A stretch of DNA of 64,000 nucleotides from Heloderma charlesbogerti (Eukaryota; Chordata; Lepidosauria; Squamata; Helodermatidae). The notes under the pieces are model-generated. The model saw nothing but the letters and a program-made list of their open reading frames with translations, had not been told where the DNA came from and ran no database searches. The stretch's first letter is position 1. Every line of letters starts with the position of its first letter. The translations under genes and the position numbers were made by a program. Positions 1 through 13,716 of the stretch are shown one piece after another. The stretch is from NCBI GenBank assembly GCA_026122225.1, contig JANEZZ010001850.1, forward strand, positions 620,001 through 684,000, read 5' to 3'.

Positions 1-700
1 TCCGAATCTGTTTGTGATTTTCTTTTTTAAAAAATCTGCATGAAAATTCATACGTATTTTCATACATATTTTTCAAAATGTATACATTTTTGTATGCATT
101 TTCAAATAATACAATTTTTACAGGCAATTTTCCCTAAGATAAAGCATTGGGTAATCCTCTTTGTAATATACATACTTGTGTGCATTTTTCTGCACTATAC
201 ATATTTTTGTACGCATTTTTTGATGTGCAAACTCGGATCGTAAATGTCAGAAAGGTATGGATATCAATATTTAACTGCATTCTGGTTCACATATGTGTTT
301 GGGTAGTGCGAATTTGGTACGTTTGCATAAAAATGAGAACTAAACAAAAATTTCTCCCCCATCCCTAGTACAGAGGGAGGAGACAAATCATTTGGGGTGG
401 GAGCCAGCAGCGGGTTTCCAATCTGTGTGATAGGTTGTAACAGAATGATGGGAACTCTTGACAGAGAGCACACGGATATGAATTTGAGGTGTAGAATACA
501 TCTACAAATACCAGCACACTGGATTCCACCCCCCACCCCCAGTATATTTTCTCTCAGCAGCTGCCTTCCCAGAACCAGCAATTCACTTTCTAAACTCCTC
601 TGGCAAGGGAGAAGTTTACACTTAATGGAGCCACCACTGGTATAGATACATGGGGTCCTCACTCCCTCTGAACTTCCCATTAAGGAGCTCTTTACCACCA
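1..700. other. AT-rich 5' flank with imperfect short repeats
   Basis: About 250 bases consist of degenerate repeats around the theme TTTTGTATGCATTTT and CATACATATTTT, followed by ordinary non-coding sequence. The short open frames here are low-complexity and have no recognisable domain. It lies downstream of the last NALCN exon seen, so it is presumably NALCN intron. It may be the edge of an unclassified repeat; I could not assign a family. Confidence 0.35.
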
Positions 701-712
701 TTTAAATGTATT

Positions 713-735
713 TATGTATGTATGTATGTATGTAT
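713..735. repeat. (TATG)n microsatellite
   Basis: About five to six uninterrupted TATG units. They sit exactly at the 3' end of the adjacent minus-strand L2 remnant, so this is probably the expanded tail of that LINE. Confidence 0.85.
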
Positions 736-1545
736 TTGTGGCATTTATTTACTGCTGAGTATAATAGGATTTCTCAGTGGTCCACAATATTAAAATACAA
801 TATTAAAAACTCACCATTAAAACACAACATTAAAAACACTTCCAACTACAGTAAAAAAAAATAAATTAAGGAGCAGTAAAATGGAGCAGCATAATTAATT
901 TACTTACAGCCCAAGGAAAGCCTGGGTGTACAAGTGTGTTTTTAGGAGGCATTTGAAAGATGTCATGTTTTCTGCCTCCCAAACTACACAAGGGATGGTT
1001 TTCCAGATGGTGGGTGCTGCTACAGAGAAGGCCTGCCGTCTGAGTATTTCATGGGGACATTCCATTCATTTTGAGTATTTCATGGGGACATTCCATTCAT
1101 TAGCTACCGAGCCTTGTACATGGCTCGGTAGCTAATAGGCAACCAGTGCAGTTCTTTTAACACAGGGGTTATGTGGGCATAGCTAGGTGTCCCAGTGAGC
1201 ACCCTAGCTGCTGCATTCTGCACTAGCTGCAGCTTCTGAACCATGCATGAGGGCAGCCCCACATAAAGCGCATTGCAGTAGTCTAATCTTGAGGTTACCA
1301 GTGCATGGATCACTGTGGTTAGGCTATCCCTATCCATGAATGGGTGTAATTGGCATTCCAATCAAAGTGCTCCAGGCCACCAAAGCCACCTTGGTCTCCA
1401 GTGGCAAAGATGGATCCAGGAGCACCCTGAAACTATGGACCTGCTCCTTCAGAGGGAGTGCAACCCCATCCAGAACAGGCAGACACCCCAATTTCCCATA
1501 AAGCCCCAGAGCTCTGTTGCTGAAGTCAACATCAGGTAAGTCTGT
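736..1545 (-). mobile_element. L2-type LINE fragment (3' end, degraded)
   Basis: The minus strand at 1104-1361 encodes a piece with TSRLDYCNALYVGLP, QLVQNAAARVLTG and ITPVL..LHWLP. This is the conserved C-terminal region of L2-clade reverse transcriptases, and it closely matches the same region of the longer L2 at 17745-20600. The 3' untranslated part runs towards 736 and ends in the TATG tract. The copy is 5' truncated and older than the 17.7-kb copy. Within it, at about 1040-1130, the phrase GAGTATTTCATGGGGACATT is tandemly duplicated. Confidence 0.8.
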
Positions 1546-2601
<1,056 letters not shown>

Positions 2602-2762
2602 CTAAAGGGGGGAAAACACCTGTTAGAAGCGGTTTATGTGCTCAGACACACAAACAAAACTGGTGATACATTTTTTTCTTGAACATCGCTCTGTCTCTCT
2701 TGCGTTCTAAAAAATACTCTCTTGAAAAGAATCAGACTCCACTGCTGATATGTAATGTATAC

Positions 2763-2800
2763 TGTCGACTGTACTGTAATAGTCAACAGTACAGTCGACA
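2763..2800. repeat. Perfect inverted repeat (15-bp arms, 8-base loop)
   Basis: Arms TGTCGACTGTACTGT (2763-2777) and its exact reverse complement (2786-2800) flank the loop AATAGTCA. Each arm contains a GTCGAC site. It lies in the NALCN intron, 161 bp upstream of the exon acceptor at 2601. It does not belong to any transposon family I recognise. Confidence 0.9.
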
Positions 2801-3068
2801 TTTGAATGGTTACTGTTCTGTTGGCATCAGCTCCTAAACTTAAGGATCCCATGCCAGAGCTGGCCACAGGATCTGCTGGGGCTGATACAAACAGGAGGAA
2901 AACTTAAGGTGGCTTCAAAATGTTTTGTTTCCCCTCTTTAAAAAGTCCTTCCATGTAGGAATGTATACACAACCCATGTGTATACAGCCAGATCTGGCAA
3001 CTGCGCACACATCTCTTACAGCTTATATCAAATGCATACACAATACATACACATGCATTTACTGACAT

Positions 3069-3420
3069 TAAACCAAGAAGAGCCAAGCTGGATCAGACCA
3101 AGAGTCCAGCATTCTGTGCACTCAGTGTTGTGTTGTGCAGTGCAATGTAGTAACATGTAGTGATGAAGAGATTCTGCCAGGGCCTTAGGCAAGCTACATT
3201 TTCCTCAGTGTTATCTTTCTCCCTCACTCAGAGGAACTTAGGAAACTTCCATCAAACCCAGTATGGTCTCCTCCAACTGCCAGTGGTTCTCCGGTGTCTC
3301 AAGCAGTGTCTCATGGCCTTTCCCATCAACTGCTACTTGACCTTTTTAAATGGCAAAGCCAGGGATGGAAGCTGGGACTTTCTGCCTGAAAACCATGTGC
3401 CCTAGCATGGAGCTATGGTT
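3069..3420 (-). mobile_element. Old tRNA-derived SINE(s), degraded
   Basis: At 3069-3125 is a sequence of the form AGCC.AGCTGGATCAGACCA..GTCCAGCATTCTGT, common in sauropsid interspersed repeats. At 3290-3420 the sequence reads, on the minus strand, like the tRNA-related head seen in the better-preserved copies at 9840-10035 and 26355-26545. The two parts are separated by unrelated bases, so this may be one diverged SINE or two. Confidence 0.45.
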
Positions 3421-3850
3421 CCTCTCCAGTCTCCAAATATGGGCACCAGAACATCTTACCTTAGAGGGCTGTTGTATAGATTACTGAGATAACATGTGTG
3501 GAGATAAACCCTCTAAACCACTATATAATTCTTGGTACTGAGATGACCATGTGGGTCCCACACTAGTTTCTTCATAGCAGAGCTTGTAGTGTAGAAATTT
3601 TGTAATATTTTAAGCAGCCCTTACAGTAAAGGATCCTGGGCTGCCCAAGGCCCTATGTCCATATAGACCTAACCTGGGAGGAAAGGTATAATGTAAGTGT
3701 GGAGGTCCAAGTCTTATCATAGATCGTTTGATTAGGACGTGGGTATCATGCTGCTAGGACAATTTAATGCATTTGCTGACGTCCTGCAACAATGTATGAT
3801 AAGGCATTACCTTAAGGCTATGCCTGAGATTATTACTGCTTGAGCTAAGA

Positions 3851-5570
<1,720 letters not shown>

Positions 5571-5574
5571 ACAC

Positions 5575-5682
5575 AAAGTAGATCTCCAGATGTAGATCTT
5601 CAACTACCAGAAGCCCCTATCATCATGGCCAATGGTCAGGAATGCTGGGAGTTGAAGCTCAAAATATCTGGAGATCTACTTT
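5575..5682. mobile_element. Palindromic hAT-type MITE, diverged copy
   Basis: Arms AAAGTAGATCTCCAGAT and its exact reverse complement enclose CAACTACCAGAAG..ATCATCATGGCCAATGGTCAGGAATGCTGGGAGTTGAAG. The core matches the MITE family best seen at 35435-35574 and 55820-55943. The ends differ from the family consensus, so the copy is old or belongs to a variant subfamily. Confidence 0.65.
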
Positions 5683-6281
5683 CTACCCACTCCTGGTTTA
5701 GCACATTTGTATCCCACTCTTTCTTTAAAGCGTTCAGGTGTCATGCATAGATGTTCTCATTTTATTCTTGCAGTATTTCTAGGATAAGTTCACCAAAGGC
5801 CAAATTACATGTAATAGTCATCATATAGTTTGCCCTTGACTGCACACTTATGCTGGCTATTTCTGAAAGAAAAATTGTGCACTTAACGGCAAACCATATG
5901 CTGATAAGTACATGTAGTATGGCCCAATGATCTCCATGCAGTGAGCAACATGGGTGAGCAGGGGTCTCTCCAGCCTAAGGTCTCTCCAGCCTAAGTTCAA
6001 TACTGCATGACTCCCGCACACTGGCATACATTCTATCAACTACAGTGACTTCATCACATCAGTTGTAAGCTGTTTCAATGGAAATGTGATAGGCATGAGG
6101 CACAGTGGGACTGATCTGCCAAAGTTGCAAGGGCTTATAACTGTGATTAAAAAGGAATACTCACAATAAACTATGGTGCACAAGCCTGCTTCCGTTCCCC
6201 TTCTCCACCATGGCCATGAAGAAATGGGAAGCATTTGCTTCCATTTTCAATTAACCACCATTTGTGGTTATGTCCACAAGG

Positions 6282-6316
6282 AACTATGGTTTGGCTTGTT
6301 CAAACAAACCATAGTT
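6282..6316. repeat. Short hairpin around AACTATGGTTTG
   Basis: Arms AACTATGGTTTG (6282-6293) and CAAACCATAGTT (6305-6316) are exact reverse complements with an 11-base spacer. Similar AAACCATGGTTAG phrases follow to about 6370, and related sequence is found at 13610-13700, suggesting a degraded inverted-repeat MITE covering roughly 6125-6375. Confidence 0.55.
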
Positions 6317-6788
6317 AAAACTAATCACAGCTTGTCCTGGTTTGGTCATAAAACAAACCATGGTTAGTTTAAAATGGAAGTTAATGCTTATTTTTTAAAT
6401 GTAAAAAAACAATATTTTTTGGTACCCCACCCCGCATCCAGACCCATCCTATCCCTCTTCCTCATATCCATTGACTCCCTTAGAAGCAAATGCTTCTGAT
6501 CTCCTCCTCATGGCTTCACCAGACAAGAGGGGAAGGGGGAGGGGTACACAAACATGAGGCTCACTGAAGTAGCATTAAGCCATGGTTTAGTGTTATGCCT
6601 GAATGTAGCCAATGATGTGAGTCCTCTGTGGAAATACCAACTTTCATTTTTGTCAAGTGCATTTAATCAATACATAGATTTGCCTGTGATGTTATTTAGG
6701 AGTCCCTTTCCCACACATTTCAAAATCACAACAAAAAACCTAATATTTTTAGGCCCTGTAATAGGAAAAGTTGAGTTTTACCTATATA

Positions 6789-8425
6789 CAGTCAGGGCCA
6801 GAAATATTGGAACAAGGATAACTGTTTTCTGTACACCACCACATTGAATTTGAAAGGAAACACACCCAGATGGGAGCGAAGTCAGGACTTTCAGCTGTAA
6901 TTCAAGGGGTTTGACCAAAGTGGGGCACTAACCATTCAGGAAGGACAGCCAGTGGCATACACACACACACCCATCGTTGGTGGCTCATAAGTAATGGAAG
7001 GAATGGCTGACAAGCAGCTGCATGGCCAGGTGTGGCCTGTTTCCTGGGTACCCCATGACCAATCAAGCAAATAAAAGGCCTGGAGGTGGTTCTGAGTGTT
7101 ACATTTGCATTTGGTAACTGTTCACTGGAACTCCCAACATGAGGTCCAAAGAGGTGTCCATGCGAGTGAAGGAAGCCAACATTAGGCTGAGGAAACAAAA
7201 TAAATGCATCAGAGAGATTGCAAAAACAGTGGGAGTGGCCAACACAACAGTTTGGAACATCCTGAAAAAGAAGGAATTAACTGGCAAGCTCAGCAACAGC
7301 AAAAGGCCTGGAAGACCACGGAAAACAACTAAAGTGGATGACGGCAGAATTCTGCTCATGGTGAAGAGGAACCCTTTCACAACATCTAGCCATGTCAAGA
7401 ATGCTCTTGTGGAGGCAGGCATGTCATTGTCAACATCTACAGTCAAGAGACGGCTTTATGAATGTAAATACAGAGGCTTCACAACAAGGTGCAAACCACT
7501 GGTAACACTCAAGAACAGAAAGGCCAGATTAGCCTTTGCTAGCAAACACCTAAAAAAGCCTGCCCAGTTCTGGAATAAGATTCTTTGGACTGATGAGACC
7601 AAGATTAACTTGTACCAGAATGATGGGAAGAGAAAAGCATGGAGAAGGAAAGGAACAGCTCATGATCCAAAGCATACCACATCATCTGTTAAACACGGTG
7701 GAGACAGTGTGATGGCATGGGCATGTATGGCTGCCAATGGAACCGGGTCACTGGTGTTTATTCATGACCTGACTGCTGATAAAAGCAGCAGGATGAATTC
7801 TGAAGTGTATAGGGCTATACTTTCTGCTCAGATTCAGCCGAATGCTGCCAAACGGATAGGATGCCGCTTCATATTCAGATGGATAATGACCCAAAACATA
7901 CAGCAAAAGCTACCCAAGAGTTTCTCAAGGCAAAGAAGTGGGATGTTCTTCACTGGCCAAGTCAGTCACCTGATCTCAACCCAGGAGAGCAGGCTTTTCA
8001 CTTACTGAAGAGAAGACTGAAGGCAGAAAGACCCACAAACAAGCAGCAGCTGAAGGCAGCTGCAGTAAAGGCCTGGCAAAGCATCTCGAGGGAGAAAACT
8101 CAGCATTTGGTCCATGGGTTCCAGACGTCAGGCAGTCATTGACTGCAAAGGACTTTCATCCAGGTATCAAAGGTGATCCTTATATTTGAAATGATGTTGG
8201 TTTGTTCCATTACTTATGAGCCACCAACCATGGTGGTGTGTATATGCCACTGGCTGTACTTCGTGAATGGTTAGTGCCCCACTTTTGTCAAACCCCTTGA
8301 ATTTCAGCTGAAAGTCCTGACTTCGCTCCTATCTGGGTGTGTTTCCTTTCAAATTCAATGTGGTGGTGTACAGAGGCCAACTGCCAAAACAGTTATCCTT
8401 GTTCTAATATTTCTGGCCCTGACTG
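6789..8425 (+). mobile_element. Tc1-like DNA transposon with ~210-bp terminal inverted repeats
   Basis: The element is 1,637 bp and flanked by TA on both sides (6787-6788 and 8426-8427), the target of Tc1/mariner insertion. The outer ends read CAGTCAGGGCCAGAAATATT and its reverse complement. The inverted repeats run from 6789 to about 6995 and from about 8203 to 8425. The left repeat lacks about 12 bases present in the right repeat (the stretch with GGCAGTTGGCCT) and has a small (CA)n expansion at about 6960-6972. Long repeats flanking a single transposase gene are typical of the IR/DR group. A frameshift in the transposase makes it non-autonomous now. Confidence 0.95.
7139..8142 (+). pseudogene. 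Tc1-like transposase, broken by a 1-base deletion
   Basis: The first frame starts MRSKEVSMRVKEANIRLR at 7139. It has a helix-turn-helix (IREIAKTVGVANTTVWNILKK), the GRPRKTT hook between the two DNA-binding subdomains, and the first catalytic Asp in WTDETK. At about 7875-7880 one base is missing and the frame moves from 7139-phase to 7861-phase, where QMDNDPKHTA gives the second Asp and SPDLNPGE the catalytic Glu, 34 residues on (DD34E). The protein ends GSH at 8142. Reading both frames gives roughly 335 residues, normal for Tc1-like transposases. The first frame runs on to 8008 out of phase and is meaningless beyond the deletion. Confidence 0.93.
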
Positions 8426-8429
8426 TAAG

Positions 8430-9360
8430 CTTGAACAAGGATTTATCTATTAAAATAGGGGTTTTTAGAATAAAACAACCCCTATATCAGTATTGGTTGA
8501 TGTGCTTTTCATATTACATCCAGATGCTGAAATCTAGAATTTATATTTATTTTTCTCTTCTACTGTTTCTTTTTAATTACATTCTTTTCAATTGCACTTT
8601 TTCCTCCAAATAAACAAACAAGATTACAGTTAATTTTTCCTGCTATGGTAACAGCCTCTTAAAATTTCTGTCAGGAAAAATTAAAATAAATGGCCCCAAG
8701 TTGACATTTGGAACATGAAGTAATACTTCAGGATGGGGTATGTGATTTAAGATTGTACAGATATTACAAATATGTCCTGAAGTGACTGAATAGGTGTGTG
8801 TCAAAATGTTAAACCAAAAAACTTGGTGTAAAGAGAATATTCTGACATTCCTGAAAATATTTTCTTAAACGTTGACATTTGAAAAACAGTGTCTGCCATT
8901 TTGGAGCACGGGTTATTACGTTTTCAAAATCTGCTACTCAAGACTTGTTTCTTTTCATGCTCATTGTGTGCTTGCATCTACTTAAGGAAGCTGTCTGACT
9001 CAAGCTAAAAGGAAGAAAACATTTGACAAACATCTGTCGTGAAGGTGAGGCATGCCTTTAATGATACCTATCTATTGCAATCTGTCCATCAGTTCTATCT
9101 CTGTATCTTGGAGCAGGGATGAAAAGCCTCCACCTCCCAAGCCCATCACATTGTATGAGCGTAATTAAATATGGGAGGTTTTATTTCTGGATATGTAGGC
9201 AGACTTTGAAGCGTCAAGATTTTAATTACTCTTAATTACGGTGTCAAAGAAATCACTAGGGATTTTTACTGAGCCCTGCAATCCTCCCCCTCTTCCTCCT
9301 CCCAGATGAAGTTCAACAGCTGTTATAGAGTTACAGAAAAACAAATGCAAAATTAGGAAG
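8430..9360. other. Repeat-poor block, candidate conserved non-coding sequence
   Basis: No transposon signature was recognised from the end of the Tc1 element to the CA repeat. The stretch 9050-9310 has AT-rich homeodomain-like cores (GTAATTAAAT near 9161, TTTAATTACTCTTAATTACG at 9221-9240). Function is inference only; conservation cannot be tested from one sequence. Confidence 0.35.
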
Positions 9361-9365
9361 GTTGC

Positions 9366-9446
9366 GCACACACACACACCTATCTAGCAATATATTGGGG
9401 GGGTGTACACACACACACACACAGTGTGTGCGTGTGCGCGCGCGTT

Positions 9447-9480
<34 letters not shown>

Positions 9481-9500
9481 AGGGAGAGGGAGATGTATAT
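9366..9500. repeat. Compound microsatellite (CA)n / (GT)n / (GCGC) / (GA)n
   Basis: Two CA runs are followed by a GTGTGTGCGTGTGCGCGCGCG segment, a GT run and a GA/GGGA run. Alternating purine-pyrimidine over some 60 bases gives Z-DNA potential. Not a gene. Confidence 0.9.
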
Positions 9501-9839
9501 ATGAGAAAGAGAAAAGGGGAGCTCAGACGTCTCTACATCCTAATTAAAGCAAGATGACAGACAACACAGGTTTTATATGTTGAAAGGAAAGTTGTTTTTA
9601 GGCACAAGACAAATGCCAGAGGCTTCATCACCATTACTGATTCCATCGCAAGATCTCTTAGCACTTTCAGAGACTACACAGGCATTACAGAGAACATTTG
9701 CCAAGCCCACCATTAATTCTTTCTTCCCAAGATCAACCAAACATCCTTTAAATATTTCTAGGGCATTTTCAGTATAGTTGCTGACCTCTGTTCCTTTAAT
9801 CCTTTAACAGCAGAAACTACATAGTGGAGAGCTATACAG

Positions 9840-10035
9840 GTACACAGGAACATAGCTACCTGTCTTTTATTGTGTCAGACTGTCCATCTAGTCCAGTATA
9901 GTTGACACTGACTGACAGCAGCCCTCTAGGGTTTCGGGCAGGATTCTTTTCCAGCCCCACCTGGGGATGCCGGGATTGAACCTGGACCTTCTGCATGCAA
10001 AGCAGGTGCTCTGCCACAGATGGAGGCCTCTTAGA
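9840..10035 (-). mobile_element. tRNA-derived SINE
   Basis: On the minus strand the head contains a B-box-like GGTTCAATCCC within a tRNA-like sequence (GGCAGAGCACCTGCTTTGCATGCA). The body contains GGCTGGAAAAGAATCCTGCC and a target-like tail ACTGGACTAGATGGACAGTC. The same SINE is seen at 26355-26545 (minus) and 43432-43610 (plus), and in degraded form at 3290-3420. Confidence 0.8.
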
Positions 10036-10194
10036 TGCTTCTCTCTGTTGTTTATCTCTATGAAAGAAAAAAGCTTCAACTTGCTAAATGTCTATGTATC
10101 AGGCTGTTGTTAAAGGAACAGGAGAAGAGCCAATACAAAAGTTAGCAACCCCTGCCCTCAGAACACCTCCATACTTCATGCAGCTATTGTACAT

Positions 10195-10860
10195 GCATGT
10201 TTGAAAGATACAGACTTGTCATTCACACTTTACATCAACAGGTACTTGCACGGCCCCCAGTATACCAATGTTTTCATGACTGAGTTAGAACACTTTCTCA
10301 GCTCTTGTCACCAAAAGCCTCTTTTCTACCTGAGATACAATGATGACAGCTTTATTACCTGGGCTAGAAGTTCTGGTAAAGTTTCACTAGGACTACTATA
10401 TCTTTCCCCCCACCATCAACCTGACCCTAGATCAATTGATGCAACAGGTTTACTTTCTAGGCACTACCGTGCGACTAAACTATGGACATATAAACACCAC
10501 CTTATATCGGAAACTTACCACCCATTAAATATATTTACATGCTTCCAACTTCTACCCAGAACACACCACAAAATCCACATCTATAGCCAAACGCTACACT
10601 ACAGAGGTATCCATTCGGTCTGAGTCGACAGAGATGCACAACTTGAGGATTTAAATCAGACATCTCTCAGAGTACGAAACCTACCCCCAAAAGTGAAAAA
10701 ACAGATAAAAAAGTCAGACTGGTACTCTGGAAAAATCTATTCAAGTATAGACCCAGAAAAGAAAACAATATAATACCACTTGTTGTCATCTACAGTGCCC
10801 AGCTAAAAACCACTCAAATGTATCATCTAATATCTACAGCCTGTTTGGTACAATATTTAT
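10195..10860 (+). pseudogene. Penelope-like element remnant (RT C-terminal part)
   Basis: Plus-strand frames, broken by several frameshifts and stops, contain LSSCHQKPLFYLRYNDDSFITWA (RT catalytic block with a YxDD-like YNDD). They then give a FLGTTVRL..GHINTTLYRK segment, then YSQTLHYRGIHSV..VDRDAQLEDL, and finally PLVVIYSAQL. This order matches Penelope/Neptune-type reverse transcriptases. No intact GIY-YIG domain was seen. Old and inactive. It ends where a minus-strand L2 fragment begins. Confidence 0.7.
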
Positions 10861-11233
10861 TTACAATTATTTTTAGGCTACCTTTAAGGGTGAAGATGGT
10901 GGTGTACAAGATAAAAGGAACACTACAAAACAATAAAATTCAATTAAAACAGTGATTACAAATAAAACCAGCAACCCAAAAATAAAGGAAAGGCCAGTGA
11001 AAACCGATGAGTCTTCACAGCTTTGCTGAAAACCTGATGAACCTCCCAATTGAAGCTCATTTCAGAGGTGTGGGGCCACTACCAAAAAATCCATCTTCGT
11101 TGTACTCATGAATCTAACTGCACTTGGCAGTGGTCAAGTGACAAGGACATTTCCTGATGACCTCAGAATACAGGCAGGCTGGTACAGGTGAAAACACCGT
11201 TCAGCTAACTTGGGCCCAAACCATTTAAGGTTG
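10850..11233 (-). mobile_element. L2-type LINE fragment (3' region, degraded)
   Basis: The minus-oriented 3' end (ATTTATTTACAATTATTTTTAGGCTACC on plus) is followed by A-rich 3' UTR sequence and a decayed C-terminal coding part. Layout and phrases match the 3' ends at 17745 and 25335. No usable reading frame. Confidence 0.6.
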
Positions 11234-11588
11234 TTAATAACGAGAAGCCACCATGGGTGAACTTCTCTGCAGGGTTTTTTGTTGCGGCAGCAGCCACCAT
11301 TTTGAATACTTGAGCTGCAGTGGGAGCATGTTGTAGCGTGTCATTATGTGCAAACCCGGCAAGGGTGGGTTGTTGGGGTGGTTAACAAGCCACCTGCAAC
11401 CCTAAAACAGCCCATGGGTTCTGGGTAACTTGTCAACAACCCACACCGCCAGGTTCGTACGTAATGACAAGCTACGGTGTGCTCCCATCGCAGCTTGAAG
11501 ATTCAAAATGGCAGCCACCACTGCAACAAGAAGCCTCACAGGGAAATTCGCCCATGGTGGCTTCTCGTTATGTGTAAACTGGGCCAAA
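11234..11588. mobile_element. Inverted-repeat MITE (ATAACGAGAAGCC family)
   Basis: AATAACGAGAAGCCACCATG (from 11235) pairs with CATGGTGGCTTCTCGTTATG (to 11572); the right side continues TGTAAACTGGGCC. Internal GGTTGTT and AACAACCC motifs also pair, as do CAGCCACCATTTTGAA and its complement. Ends resemble those of the element at 3851-4123. No coding capacity. Confidence 0.7.
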
Positions 11589-11725
11589 GTGTGGATCTGC
11601 TTCCAGTGCACAAAGCTGGAAAATCTTTAAAGAGAAAGAAAAACCACGTTGACCAACACACAAGAAATAAGCACCTAGCAGTTAAAAGCCTACCTGATGT
11701 TGTTTTTAGTTGCCATCTAACAGTG

Positions 11726-11810
11726 AAATCCTATGCACGTCTATTTAGAAGCCACACTGAATTCAGTGGGACTTATTCCCAGGTAAGCATGAATAGGATT
11801 ACAGCCTAAC
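11726..11810. mobile_element. Short palindromic MITE (AATCCTATG..CATAGGATT)
   Basis: GAAATCCTATGCACGTCTA..AGAAG is followed by TTCAGTGGGACTTATTCCCAGGTAAGCATGAATAGGATTACAGCC. TAA flanks both ends. Relatives: 21775-21860, 29618-29705, 33718-33755 (half) and 57187-57272. The TWA-like duplication and terminal sequence would fit PIF/Harbinger, but that is tentative. Confidence 0.6.
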
Positions 11811-11819
11811 AAGGCGATC

Positions 11820-13239
11820 CTACTGCTAAGTCAGTCTGCTTTGAGGTCAGAGTGCTTTGACATTTCCAAAGCCCTGTAGAGATCCTGCCAACAAAGCAGA
11901 AGGGAGGAAGGAATGGCATTTGCTGCTCCTTTCTTCCTGTTTCTTAATTTAAACAAAAATAAAACCCCTTTTTTCTCCCATTGCTAATAATGGGAGGGAA
12001 ACACTTAGACCAACTCCAAGGCTGGTTGAAATGTTCTCCCATGTTGCGGGTGGAGGGCTTTGGATAGTGCGTATCCAGAGTCTTATCTGTGCCATCCACA
12101 CCACACCCCTGCTCTGCCCACTTTTTTCCTCTCCCAACATTGGCGTTCCAATGTCTAGGAAGTAAGAACTGCAGATCTTTCTGGGGGTGGGGGTAGGGAG
12201 CGGGAGATCCAATATCAGATCTCTCCCTTCACAGTTGGAGTTCTGTCCCCAACCGTGGAGAGGGAAATCCAATCCCTCCTATGGCCTCTGGGCCACCTTC
12301 CCAAGGACTGTAGGATCGCAGCATAAATTATTGGAGCCCTTGCACCAATAATTATGTCCTGGAAACGAATTCCAAGGATGATGGGCCACCAGTGATAAGG
12401 CCCTCCCAGCTGTAAAAGCCATCTGACAAAAGTGGTGCATTAACAGAGACATTACTAGACCCATAAGGAATAATGAGAAACATACAGGAGAAGGCCTCAA
12501 GTAATAGGGGGTCTTCCTAACTTACATTCATTTCTCATGAGATTCATATTATATAGGAGAAATTACAGTAAAGCAACTGCAGACTTGTGCTCATTTGGGG
12601 GGAACACAAAGTTACAAGGACTTTTTAATGCAAAAACAATCAATAACTCCAGGGTAGGAAGTGAGGACCGGGTTCCCTCAATAAAACCCACTAGTTGGAA
12701 ACATTATTCTCAGAGGGGATGAAGACACAAATGATTCAACATGGTTTCTTCCCAGAAGAAAAGTGAGTGTAATAAAAGCAGAAAATCCCACTTCGTTTCA
12801 TTAGTTGGCAAGGCAATGAGCGGATGGAGTCAGATGGATGATTTTCTGTGTATCCAGAGATAGACCAGGTTCAGCATAAAGATATGGCTGCTGCAAGAAT
12901 AAGATGAAAACCAAATGCTGCACACACTTGCTAGCTTTGTTTCAAATACAAAAATCCATCTCCTTTGGATGCATTCATTCCCACTTGGTACTAAAGCAAG
13001 ATTGGTATTTAACCCAGTAACTGCTAAGAGTAGCAAAATTAAGTAGATGGAGGGATAGGAAGGTACAGAGCACAAGGGAACTGTTAATGGTTTGGAAAGT
13101 GTAATGTCAAAACCAACCATTTGTATAGCATGTAAATCTTCAAGAGCGTGTTGTTAATTTGTTATCCACCACTCTTAACATTTACAACAGTTTGCCTCTT
13201 ACTAGTGTTCATCAGCTATGTTGGAAAAGCATGAGCAGG
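11820..13239. other. Intronic sequence, mostly unassigned
   Basis: A faint L2/CR1-like patch at about 12290-12500 resembles decayed LINE 3' coding sequence on the minus strand. Otherwise nothing recognised. Confidence 0.35.
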
Positions 13240-13400
13240 CATTTAATTATTTATATATTATTTAAATTTATAACCTGCCCTTCACCTTACACTCCCAGAT
13301 CATACATATTGATAAAACAATATAAAATAACTTAAAGCCACCATCAAAAGCTCAGTTCACATCAGCATACAAACACTGATTCAGTACACAGCTTCACTAC
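13240..13400 (-). mobile_element. L2 LINE 3' end fragment
   Basis: AATTATTTATATATTATTTAAATTTATAACCTGCCCTTC followed by an A-rich stretch is the minus-oriented 3' terminus typical of the L2 copies in this window. Confidence 0.55.
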
Positions 13401-13716
13401 AGGGGGGAACCAACACGATCTCATACTCTTCACCCGCATCCAGAAACCTGGGTACTACACTCTAACGCTGTTATTATACACTCAACCTGAAGTGCTGGCA
13501 TTAGAAGCAGCAGCTTCAGGCTCCTGTGCTCCCTCCTCCCTTGAATGTGAAGAGTAGAAACTTCCATTACCAGTTTGTGGCCAACCATAATTTGCTCTTT
13601 CATCCAAACAAGCAAACTATGGTTTGTGAACAAAGATCACAAAACAAGACCTGCAATCCTGGTTAGCAGGCCATTGTAAACTACAGTTTGGCTATTCAGA
13701 CAAAATGGTTCGGTGA

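Noticed and set aside
264..701. Minus-strand 145-residue open frame
   Set aside because: No recognisable domain, no splice context, low-complexity flanks; typical chance frame.
9366..9500. CRISPR-like or tandem gene repeats
   Set aside because: Plain compound microsatellite without spacers.
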